DNA from: Methanobacteriota archaeon
GTDB lineage: Archaea > Thermoplasmatota > Poseidoniia > Poseidoniales > Thalassarchaeaceae
Length of the DNA stretch: 34,862 nucleotides
Direction of reading: 5' to 3'
Assembly: GCA_002698225.1 (NCBI GenBank)
Contig: NZWD01000013.1
Location: forward strand, 1 to 34,862
The notes under the pieces were generated by a model. The model ran no database searches and was not told where the DNA came from. It worked only from the letters and a program-made list of their open reading frames with translations. A program made the position numbers and the translations under genes. Below, piece after piece: positions 16,305-25,836 of the stretch (position 1 is its first letter; every line of letters starts with the position of its first letter).

Positions 16305-18485
16305 ATGTTTGAACGGGTCACTCGGTCCCCACGACCTAGGGCACCTCTAGTGAGTCGTGCAATTATCATTGCAATGCTGATGGTTTTCGTCGCTCTCGTT
16401 TCGCCGAGTCAAGCTAGGGACTTTGAGAGCAGTTGGGTTGTAGTCGAAAGCGGAACCTCGGAGGACCTACTCACCGCTGTTGATTTCGAAAATCAGGTCT
16501 GGGCATTCGGCACCGGGGGCGTGATGCTCAACAGCAGTGACAATGGAATTACCTGGGAAAGTGTGGAATCGCCGACAAACTACGATATTCACCATTCTGA
16601 CTCAGGATTTGGTTCACTAGTAGTCGCCGATGATTCAGGACTGTTTCTCCTCAAGCAAAATCTAGAATCGGAATGGTTGGATATTTCCTTGCCCGAAGTA
16701 TCTCAAGTAAATGGAATCTCTCTGTTAGGAGATCAGAGCGTTGTAGCTGTGGGGGACGGAGGAGCTATTTTCAGATACTCAGAAGGAGTATGGGAGAGCT
16801 TTTCACTAGCTATAGAAGTCGACTTGATGGCGGTTTCATTCTATGACGATAAGTCTGGAGTGATTGTAGGATCCAGTGGCACAATTCTGTTATCTGATGA
16901 TGGAGGTTTGACTTGGGATTATCGAGAAGCTCCTGAGGGAGCAGGAGATACGGAAATCATCGCGGTCGAGTACTACAGCATAAGCAGGATTTACGCGATT
17001 ACCGGTGACGGTCGGATCCTAATGTCTGCGAACAATGTTGCCCAAGGCATCGAGGTCGGTTACATATGGGTCTTAATTGACTTCGAAAGGCATTATCCTC
17101 CTGGTAGCGATGAACCCTTGCTAGATCCTTCCGACCTAGATGTTGAGTTGACTTCAGTTCAGGTGGTCACCACTACCAAATTGATGATGACTGGGGCTGG
17201 AGGATACCTGTCAATTAGTACCAATGGAGGATCTATCGTCTCACAGCAGATCAATCCCTTAGGCAGCGACACCGACTTCAACCATATCCACATGCTGACT
17301 GGATTCGTAGGCATAGCCGTCGGGGACGATGGGGCTATACTCTGGACTGATAATGCCGGAGTCGATGATCAAGTCGGCTTCTCAGTACCCGACTACGAGA
17401 ACTTCGGGGTATTCGTCGATGAGACGAAAGAGATGTTCCTAGGTGGGTTCATCGCGACGGTCAAGATTGTTGCTTTCGGAATCATTCTCGGATTCTTCCT
17501 TGGAGTGACTCTAGCGATGTGTAAGACCTCCCCGACGTCCCTGAAATATCTGGTGGAACGTTTCCAACCAATGCAAGTCAAGGCTGCGGGAGTTCCAATA
17601 CTATTTGCTGGCCTCTATATGTTCAACACGGCCATGCCCGGAACTAGAGGCCTTGGTCTGCAAGGCATTGAGTACATTTTCCTCCCTGTGGGCGCTCCCG
17701 AGTCGTTCGCGAGAATCCTTCTGGGAATCGCACTGACTTTCGTGGGATTGTTGTTCTTGAGCAATAACGGCAAGTTCTCGAAAATCAAGATTAGGTCATT
17801 TACATTGAACCCCTGGAGAGTAAGGCCACTGAACACTATAGCGACCGTGTATACTGACTTCTTTCGGAACACTCCTCTGATAGTACAATTCTTGTTCCTC
17901 CATTTTGGGCTTGAGTTAGGCTCTATGATCAAGACTCCGGGTTTGGAGTATTTCAGTTTCGAGAGATTGGAGCAAGAACACAACTTCATCACGGACATCT
18001 TCGCCACATACGACCACTCCGAGGACAATTATGGAACTCTAATCGGGGGATTGTTCTACGACACAGCATTCATCAGCGCATTCTGCGCACTGGGATTCAA
18101 TTCCGGAGCCTACCAGTGTGAGACTATCAGGGGAGCCATTCAGGCCATACCCTCAGCTCAGATGGAAGCTGGAAGGAGTATAGGTCTGACATACCTCCAA
18201 ACCATGCGGCGAATTATTATGCCCCAAGCAATCAGAATCTGCATACCTCCAATGGGCAACGAGATGGTCAATTTGGTCCTCAACTCGTCGCTTGCGATGA
18301 TCATCGGCTACTCCGAGATCACTAGGCAAGGCAAGTTGATTGTTGCCACCACATTCCAGTACGCATATGCTTGGGGAATGGTCCTGATATCGTACTTCGT
18401 GGTTACATGGACGCTTGCGGTCTTCCTGAGGTGGATGGAGGAGAAGACTAGAATACCGGGATTGGGAATATCAGGAGGTGATTGA
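16305..18485 (+). CDS. BNR/Ycf48-like beta-propeller fused to polar-amino-acid ABC transporter permease (ORF track start 16236; ATG at 16305 preferred)
   Basis: N-terminal hydrophobic segment AIIIAMLMVFVALVSPSQA; propeller blades VGSSGTILLSDDGGLTWDYREAP, AFGTGGVMLNSSDNGITWESV, GVGDDGAILWTD-type; permease DFFRNTPLIVQFLFLHFGL, EAGRSIGLTYLQTMRRIIMPQAIRICIPPMGNEMVNLVLNSSLAMIIG (EAA loop). Confidence 0.9.
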   Translation: MFERVTRSPRPRAPLVSRAIIIAMLMVFVALVSPSQARDFESSWVVVESGTSEDLLTAVDFENQVWAFGTGGVMLNSSDNGITWESVESPTNYDIHHSDSGFGSLVVADDSGLFLLKQNLESEWLDISLPEVSQVNGISLLGDQSVVAVGDGGAIFRYSEGVWESFSLAIEVDLMAVSFYDDKSGVIVGSSGTILLSDDGGLTWDYREAPEGAGDTEIIAVEYYSISRIYAITGDGRILMSANNVAQGIEVGYIWVLIDFERHYPPGSDEPLLDPSDLDVELTSVQVVTTTKLMMTGAGGYLSISTNGGSIVSQQINPLGSDTDFNHIHMLTGFVGIAVGDDGAILWTDNAGVDDQVGFSVPDYENFGVFVDETKEMFLGGFIATVKIVAFGIILGFFLGVTLAMCKTSPTSLKYLVERFQPMQVKAAGVPILFAGLYMFNTAMPGTRGLGLQGIEYIFLPVGAPESFARILLGIALTFVGLLFLSNNGKFSKIKIRSFTLNPWRVRPLNTIATVYTDFFRNTPLIVQFLFLHFGLELGSMIKTPGLEYFSFERLEQEHNFITDIFATYDHSEDNYGTLIGGLFYDTAFISAFCALGFNSGAYQCETIRGAIQAIPSAQMEAGRSIGLTYLQTMRRIIMPQAIRICIPPMGNEMVNLVLNSSLAMIIGYSEITRQGKLIVATTFQYAYAWGMVLISYFVVTWTLAVFLRWMEEKTRIPGLGISGGD

Positions 18486-19277
18486 TTGCCAGAAAATGTG
18501 TTGGAAGTAGAGGATTTACACATGATCTACCCTGGAGGGGTGCATGCCGTTAGAGGGATATCATTCAATGTCAATGAAGGTGAATCGGTAGCTATAATCG
18601 GTTCTTCTGGCAGTGGGAAATCAACCGTTCTTCGCTGTATTAATCGATTGATTGAGCCAACTGAGGGAATAGTCTCACTGAAGGGAGAACAGATCAACAC
18701 CCCTCACACCGATGTTAACAATCTGAGGTCTAGAATAGGGATGGTTTTCCAGTCATTCGAGTTGTTTGCCCACCTGAAAGTATTGGACAATGTAACACTG
18801 GGGCTGAGGCATGTCAGAAAGATGAGTAAGGGGGAAGCCAAGGAGCGTGCGCTATCTGTACTGGAGCGTGTGGATATGCTCGACAGGATCGACGCCTATC
18901 CAGGAAACCTATCAGGTGGCCAGAAGCAGAGAGTTGCAATTGCACGGGCTCTGGCGATGCAACCTGAGGTATTACTGTTCGATGAGCCAACCAGTGCCTT
19001 AGATCCAGAATTGATTGGTTCGGTACTTGAGACCATTAAAGGGTTAGCAGAAGAGGGGATGACGATGCTAATCGTAACGCATGAGATTAGCTTTGCTAGG
19101 GATGTTGCTGACAGAGTCATCTACATGGACGAAGGAGTAGTAGCAGAGGAGGGTCCCTCTTCGATTATCAACAATCCAAAGAGCGAGCGGCTCAAGAAAT
19201 TCCTCTCATCACTGCACGAGGACGAAGTCCCCGAACAAGTGCATGAAGAAGGGAGCGAAGCTACTGGTGAGAGGTGA
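18486..19277 (+). CDS. Polar amino acid ABC transporter ATP-binding protein (GlnQ-like), TTG start
   Basis: Walker A GSSGSGKST, Q-loop VFQSFELFAH, signature LSGGQKQRVAIARAL, Walker B VLLFDEPTSALD, H-loop IVTHE; directly abuts the permease stop. Confidence 0.95.
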   Translation: MPENVLEVEDLHMIYPGGVHAVRGISFNVNEGESVAIIGSSGSGKSTVLRCINRLIEPTEGIVSLKGEQINTPHTDVNNLRSRIGMVFQSFELFAHLKVLDNVTLGLRHVRKMSKGEAKERALSVLERVDMLDRIDAYPGNLSGGQKQRVAIARALAMQPEVLLFDEPTSALDPELIGSVLETIKGLAEEGMTMLIVTHEISFARDVADRVIYMDEGVVAEEGPSSIINNPKSERLKKFLSSLHEDEVPEQVHEEGSEATGER

Positions 19278-19309
19278 GTTGGGGCAGTAAAGAGAGTTTG
19301 CCTGACTCC

Positions 19310-20692
<1,383 letters not shown>

Positions 20693-20791
20693 CTATTTGA
20701 GGGACCGGGCGCTTGCGCGACCGAGGGGGGGCTTTTGAATGGTATCATCACAAGATGTTCAGAAAGAGGGCATTTGGTGGGCCTGATAATC

Positions 20792-22108
20792 TCATGAGAA
20801 GAGATGGCTATCGGCCAACTGCGCCACTTTGTTGCGATGTTCGGGGAGAGTGATTACATACACGGCTGCTTGGCTGACTTGACGGTTCCTCAGTGCATCA
20901 GCGATGGGGGTGTGTTCACGCAGCCATCGGGTCCTTCCATCATCACCCATTACCCTAACATCGACTTGAGACATCCGGGGCTCGGCGAGAAGGAGTTTGA
21001 TATTTGGAACATCCACAGCTACATAGCCAGGAGGTAGTCCAGCTCGATGAGCTAGATCGTCCTCGAACTGACGGCGATTCTCAGGGCTCTCTACAATGCT
21101 CAGTAGGTTAGATGCCTGTTCCTCGCTGAGATCTTCTCTGCGCCTGCTTGTACAAACCTTGAGCAGTTGCCTGTACTTGAGGCGCCGAATCATGTCCTGT
21201 GCGTAATCACCTGCTGCGGCTAGAGCCTCCCATATCTCAGCATCCACTCGGCGCTGAAGATCAATCGAATCAGGCAGACTGTCAGAACTCCTCTCGACCG
21301 CTCTAGACAACATGACCTCGGTGACTCTAGTAACTCGGTGGAAGTAAACTGCACTGTACATCAGAGCACGTGCCATCATCATGCCTTCAAGAGCAGGTAG
21401 TCCGCCTTCCTCGACCGCGATATCTCCCCCGTGCCTCTCAAGGCACATAATCAGTCTACGATGGTCTACGATTCCGTGCTTGACTCCAGTGAAGTGAGAG
21501 TCTCTGAGTAAATAGTCGAGTTGGTCGCAATCGACAGGGCCGTGTACCAGATGCGCTAGAGTGAGGTCTTGATCCACGAAGTCCTCCTTTCCAGTGGTCC
21601 ATGCGCTCAATGAGCGCTCGGTTCCTCCTGCTCCCGGACCTCTAATCAGTCCGGCGACTTCCTTGGGATCGAGTCCGTGCGAGTCAAGAATCTCGGGAAT
21701 AGTTTTGCGATTCGGAATAGAAGCCTCTTCGCCCTCACGCATTACATCGTAGTCGCCGACGATGATTCCCTCTGTAATAGACATGTGATCCATCCCTCCA
21801 CGCTCGTGCAGGATGTGCTCGAGAGTATGCGAGTACGGGCCGTGACCAACATCGTGGAGCATTGCAGCAGCCTGTACGGTGTTGGTCTCATGCTCATCAA
21901 GACCCAATGACTCGGCCATCATTCCAGCAATGTGTGATACTCCCAGTGAGTGTTCGAAGCGGGTGTGATGAGCACCGGGAAATACGAGGTGGGCGAGCCC
22001 GAGTTGCTTGATGTGGCTTAGTTTATTCATCTCGGGAGTACTCAGTAAATCTGCCCTGACTCCTTCGATTCTGAATTGCCCGTGAATGGCGTCGTTGATT
22101 ACCTTCAT
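20792..22108 (-). CDS. HD-superfamily phosphohydrolase (SAMHD1/dGTPase-like); ORF track start 22138, ATG at 22108 preferred
   Basis: DAIHGQFRI, TRFEHSLGVSHIAG, AAMLHDVGHGPYSHTLEHIL, HGPVDCDQLDYLLRDSHFTGV. Confidence 0.9.
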   Translation of the reverse strand: MKVINDAIHGQFRIEGVRADLLSTPEMNKLSHIKQLGLAHLVFPGAHHTRFEHSLGVSHIAGMMAESLGLDEHETNTVQAAAMLHDVGHGPYSHTLEHILHERGGMDHMSITEGIIVGDYDVMREGEEASIPNRKTIPEILDSHGLDPKEVAGLIRGPGAGGTERSLSAWTTGKEDFVDQDLTLAHLVHGPVDCDQLDYLLRDSHFTGVKHGIVDHRRLIMCLERHGGDIAVEEGGLPALEGMMMARALMYSAVYFHRVTRVTEVMLSRAVERSSDSLPDSIDLQRRVDAEIWEALAAAGDYAQDMIRRLKYRQLLKVCTSRRREDLSEEQASNLLSIVESPENRRQFEDDLAHRAGLPPGYVAVDVPNIKLLLAEPRMSQVDVRVMGDDGRTRWLREHTPIADALRNRQVSQAAVYVITLPEHRNKVAQLADSHLFS

Positions 22109-22182
22109 CGCAGACCCTGCGGGGTTGCGAACGGACACTCTGCCTTGAATCGCACTATCGCGAATGTCTGCGTAATGGAAAG

Positions 22183-22242
22183 ATTGTATTCTATTGTCAC
22201 GAATAGTTGCAATTCAATTGTCTTTCATTTGCAATACAATTA
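22183..22242. promoter_or_regulatory. AT-rich divergent intergenic region with operator-like repeats
   Basis: Direct repeat TTGCAATTCAATTG (22207-22220) / TTGCAATACAATTA (22229-22242), 22 bp start-to-start, 12/14 identical; ATTGTATT (22183-22190) is the reverse complement of AATACAAT (22233-22240). Confidence 0.5.
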
Positions 22243-22283
22243 ATAGGCCCTACCCGGTCTGCTAGACTCAGGAGGAATGCGAG

Positions 22284-22652
22284 GTGGCCGGTGTCAGTCC
22301 GATGGTATCGCTGAGAATACCCGAAGACCATTTGCTCGATATTGACCAGAGAGTGGGGCTCGATGGTATGAGAAACAGGTCTGATGTGATTCGAGAGGCT
22401 GTTCGCAGATACCTAGCATCTCCTCTGCCTTCGATGGGAGAGCGAGTGCAAGTAGATCTTGGGCCTGATTTGACAGTTAGAATGAGAGATTTCTGCAAGT
22501 TGCACGGAGAGACTCCGTCCTCCGTTCTGCGTCAGGCTGCTCGTACGCATATTGCAAAGGCAACACTGGAAGGGGCCACAGTAGACAGGGTCCTAGAGAT
22601 GCGCATGGATGAGCTGCGTACTCGATTCGATGAAGATTCGAACGCTCTATGA
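22284..22652 (+). CDS. Ribbon-helix-helix (CopG-like) regulator, apparently two RHH units in tandem; GTG start
   Basis: VSLRIPEDHLLDIDQRVGLDGMRNRSDVIREAVRRYL (RHH1) and VQVDLGPDLTVRMRDFCKLHGETPSSVLRQAARTHIAK (RHH2-like); GGAGG upstream at about 22271. Confidence 0.75.
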   Translation: MAGVSPMVSLRIPEDHLLDIDQRVGLDGMRNRSDVIREAVRRYLASPLPSMGERVQVDLGPDLTVRMRDFCKLHGETPSSVLRQAARTHIAKATLEGATVDRVLEMRMDELRTRFDEDSNAL

Positions 22653-22661
22653 GGTGAGAGA

Positions 22662-22838
22662 TTGAGCGAGGATGGGATGCACGGAAATGCGGGGGGGCGT
22701 CGTGGACGCCCCCTCGCCCAACCCCTGCACGGCCTGAGGGGACTGGTCCATAGGGCTAAGCTCTCCAATGCGGCCGGATACGATGCTCATGAAGCCCCTA
22801 GAGTGCCAAATCGTCCCAAAAGGGACAATCTGCTTTGA
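22662..22838 (+). CDS. Candidate 58-aa basic, Arg/Gly-rich small protein (TTG start; ATG at 22677 possible)
   Basis: Manual translation (M)SEDGMHGNAGGRRGRPLAQPLHGLRGLVHRAKLSNAAGYDAHEAPRVPNRPKRDNLL*; GGTGAG upstream; below the ORF-track cutoff. Confidence 0.4.
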   Translation: MSEDGMHGNAGGRRGRPLAQPLHGLRGLVHRAKLSNAAGYDAHEAPRVPNRPKRDNLL

Positions 22839-22855
22839 GAATCAACACACACCGT

Positions 22856-22873
22856 CCCGCACATTCGTGCGGG
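22856..22873 (+). promoter_or_regulatory. Stem-loop in the leader upstream of the PPDK-like gene
   Basis: CCCGCAC-attc-GTGCGGG, perfect 7-bp stem, extendable by a G-U and a G-C pair. Confidence 0.4.
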
Positions 22874-22926
22874 GCACCCTAATGATTCAGTCTGAACCTT
22901 GATGCGTTGAACGTTCATCCGGCAGC

Positions 22927-25836
22927 GTGGACAAGGGAATGTCGGACTGGAGTCGGTTCGAGAGGCTGACCCCGTTTAGGGTACGCGATGTACTGCTAGT
23001 AGCCAGTCACTTCGATCACTATCTGCTCGAGGAATCTGGATATCTAGCTGAGATTATGAGACAAGAATACTCTGACCTAAATCTGTCCCAATCGCCTCGA
23101 ATCATCCATAGTCCTGAGGCCAGAGACGCGTTGAGGCTGCTACGGGCTCGAGATTTCGATGTGGTCATCACCATGGCTAGGGTGGGTGACATGGATGTGA
23201 ATGCGTTCGGCATTGAAGCCAAGAGAATTAGGCCTGGATTACCTGTCATGATGCTCAGCCACAATACTCGAGAACTAGCTACTCTAAGTGCTGGTGAGGG
23301 AATAGATAGAATCTTCGTTTGGACCGGTGACAGCAGAATCCTACTCTCAATTTGCAAACTCATCGAGGACGAGAGGAATGTGGAGAATGATGTTAGGGAC
23401 GGGGATGTCCAAGTGATACTTCTGGTTGAGGATAGTCGGCGGTTCTACTCCGCTTATCTCCCATTGTTGTATACTCAACTCGTCAATCAGACGACTAGAC
23501 TTATGGGCGAAGGAGGCAACCTTCATGAGAAACTATTGAGACTTCGGGCCAGAGCCAAGATTCTACTGGCCTCGGACATGGAATCGGCGAAGTCGATTAT
23601 CAACCGATACCAGAAGAATCTCATCGGAGTTTTCACTGATGGCAGATTCCCAAACGAAGGAGGGAATCGAGATACTGCGGGTCTAGAACTGGTCAGATAT
23701 GCTCAGCAGGGGCATCGCTACCTGCCGATCCTATTCCAATCAAAGAACTTGGAGTTACGAGAAGAGGCAGAGGCTCTGGGAGTCAGGTTCCTGCACAAGG
23801 AAGACAGCCAGTTGTATCAGGGGATTGAGGACTTCATGGTAGAGGAGATGAATTTCGGCGATTTCGTATTCCGTAAGTCGGATGGTGAGGAGGTTGGCAG
23901 AGCATCAAATCTCAAAGAACTAGCAGAAGGAATAGAGACTGCCCCGATAGAGAGCATAGAACATCATGCGCGTAGAAATCAATTCTCACACTGGTTGAGG
24001 ACCCGTACTGAATTCTCGCTTGCTGCCAGCATGAGGCCGATGACAATAGATGATTTCGAGAATGCCGAAGGAGTCAGGATGTATCTGGCGAATTCCCTCC
24101 GGCAGCATATCGAGCAGGTCAGGATGCGTACAATCAGGGACTTCGACTCTAGCGTTGGAGGAGTTGGTTTCCAGCGGATTGGAAGAGGTAGCCTAGGTGG
24201 AAAAGGCAGAGGCTTGGCATTTTTCTTCACTAGGATGCTTGAACTCGGACTAGGAAAATCTCATCCTGAGGTTGAGTTTGTCATACCTCGCTCTATTGTC
24301 GTGGCGACAGGTGTTTTCCAGGACTTCATCGATGATAACAAGTTGGCCAAATTTGCATATGAAGACCATGATGACGAAACTGTTGATTCAGCATTCCTGA
24401 GTGCCAAGTTCAGACCAGATGTCGTAGATGAGTTCTCGAAGATGATTGAGGACATCGATTGGCCTTTGGCAGTACGCTCATCCAGCTTGCTTGAAGACTC
24501 TAGTCATCAGCCATTCGCGGGAGTATATTCCACTCATATGCTGGCCAACGACCATCCTGAATCCAAAGTGCGACTGAGGCGGCTACTCGAAGCTGTGAAG
24601 TTGGTCTATGCATCGACATATCATAGTGCTGCCAAAGCATATGTCGCTGCTACTCCGAGCACGATAGAAGATGAACGAATGGCCGTGGTTATCCAAGAAC
24701 TGATTGGGGACGAGGTGAATGGCAGATTCTATCCGAAGATCTCAGGGGCTGCAAGGAGTCACAATCACTACCCTGTAGAGCCGTTGTTACCAGAGGATGG
24801 TATCGCAGCGATATGCATAGGATTGGGGAGACAGGTAGCTACTGGAGGCAAGTGTCTCAGATACAGCCCGGGGCAGCCCCTTAGGATACACCAGTTCCAT
24901 AACAATCAATCCACACTCGATTCCTCGCAGAGAACTTTCTACGCTATTCCAATGAGTAAGGAGGGTGGTCCTGTCCACCCTTCAGAAGAGGATAACCTAC
25001 TCAAACTGAGTCTTGAGCAGGCAGAAGAGGATGGGTGTCTGTCACTCGTCGGATCTACTTACATCGCCTCAGATGACCGAATCGTGGATTCGGTGAAGGT
25101 TGAGGGGGGGCCCAGGATAGTGACCTTCGCCCCAGTCCTAAAGTACGGTAGATTCCCATTGTCTGAGATTCTTCACCAAGTCCTGACATCATGTGAAAAC
25201 TACATCGGCTCTCCCGTTGAGATTGAGTTCGCTGTATCGATAGGTGCCTCGGGGTCGAAGCGTTTCGCTATTCTCCAGGTGCGTCCAATGATGGACGAGT
25301 CGGTTGACATCGATGTTGATTTGGATGAAGTAGATAGGGACAAGGCAATCTGTATCTGTAGCCAGTCCTTGGGCAACGGTGTCATCGAGGGGTTGAGAGA
25401 TGTTGTTTATGTGCATCCAGAAAGGCTGGATAGATTGCAAACTTCTGACTTACCCTCTGAAGTAGAGGCGATTGATGCGGTCTTGAGAGAAGAGGGGCGG
25501 CCCTATATCCTGATAGGCCCGGGTAGATGGGGTTCGTCCGACCCTTCATTGGGGATTCCCGTGCAATGGGAACAGATTATGGGATCTAAAGCAATAATCG
25601 AGGTGCCAATGGCCGACATCCATGTCGAGCCTTCCCAAGGCACGCACTTCTTCCAGAACATTATCACATTCAACATCGGCTACCTCACTATAGGCCCAGA
25701 TGACTTTCTCGACTGGGATTGGCTGGACTCTTTCGAGCCAACTAATGAATCGGGTCCGCTCAGGCACATAAGACTGGAGCGGCCACTCAAGGTGATTCTC
25801 GATAGTCGCGATTCCGAGGCAATTATCACAAAGTGA
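22927..25836 (+). CDS. Receiver-like domain(s) + PPDK_N/PEP-synthase-type ATP-grasp + unassigned C-terminal domain (GTG 22927 or ATG 22939)
   Basis: IGRGSLGGKGRGLAFFF, PLAVRSSSLLEDSSHQPFAGVYSTHM, FAILQVRPMMD (PPDK_N motifs); N-terminal VILLVEDSRRFY...LIGVFTDGRFP...VRFLHKED receiver-like; C-terminal YILIGPGRWGSSDPSLGIPV. Confidence 0.85.
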   Translation: MDKGMSDWSRFERLTPFRVRDVLLVASHFDHYLLEESGYLAEIMRQEYSDLNLSQSPRIIHSPEARDALRLLRARDFDVVITMARVGDMDVNAFGIEAKRIRPGLPVMMLSHNTRELATLSAGEGIDRIFVWTGDSRILLSICKLIEDERNVENDVRDGDVQVILLVEDSRRFYSAYLPLLYTQLVNQTTRLMGEGGNLHEKLLRLRARAKILLASDMESAKSIINRYQKNLIGVFTDGRFPNEGGNRDTAGLELVRYAQQGHRYLPILFQSKNLELREEAEALGVRFLHKEDSQLYQGIEDFMVEEMNFGDFVFRKSDGEEVGRASNLKELAEGIETAPIESIEHHARRNQFSHWLRTRTEFSLAASMRPMTIDDFENAEGVRMYLANSLRQHIEQVRMRTIRDFDSSVGGVGFQRIGRGSLGGKGRGLAFFFTRMLELGLGKSHPEVEFVIPRSIVVATGVFQDFIDDNKLAKFAYEDHDDETVDSAFLSAKFRPDVVDEFSKMIEDIDWPLAVRSSSLLEDSSHQPFAGVYSTHMLANDHPESKVRLRRLLEAVKLVYASTYHSAAKAYVAATPSTIEDERMAVVIQELIGDEVNGRFYPKISGAARSHNHYPVEPLLPEDGIAAICIGLGRQVATGGKCLRYSPGQPLRIHQFHNNQSTLDSSQRTFYAIPMSKEGGPVHPSEEDNLLKLSLEQAEEDGCLSLVGSTYIASDDRIVDSVKVEGGPRIVTFAPVLKYGRFPLSEILHQVLTSCENYIGSPVEIEFAVSIGASGSKRFAILQVRPMMDESVDIDVDLDEVDRDKAICICSQSLGNGVIEGLRDVVYVHPERLDRLQTSDLPSEVEAIDAVLREEGRPYILIGPGRWGSSDPSLGIPVQWEQIMGSKAIIEVPMADIHVEPSQGTHFFQNIITFNIGYLTIGPDDFLDWDWLDSFEPTNESGPLRHIRLERPLKVILDSRDSEAIITK

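Noticed and set aside
20730-20750. GCGC-tt-GCGC-like element and G-run upstream of glutamate dehydrogenase
   Set aside because: A two-nucleotide loop is sterically poor and the G-run alone is not evidence of a functional element.
22693-22713. GC-rich hairpin as an intrinsic terminator of the RHH gene
   Set aside because: No poly-T tract follows, archaeal termination does not usually use such hairpins, and it lies within a plausible small ORF.
22532-22768. 78-aa - strand ORF antisense to the RHH gene 3' end and the smORF
   Set aside because: Opposes a recognisable RHH CDS; Ser/Arg/Pro-rich shadow translation.
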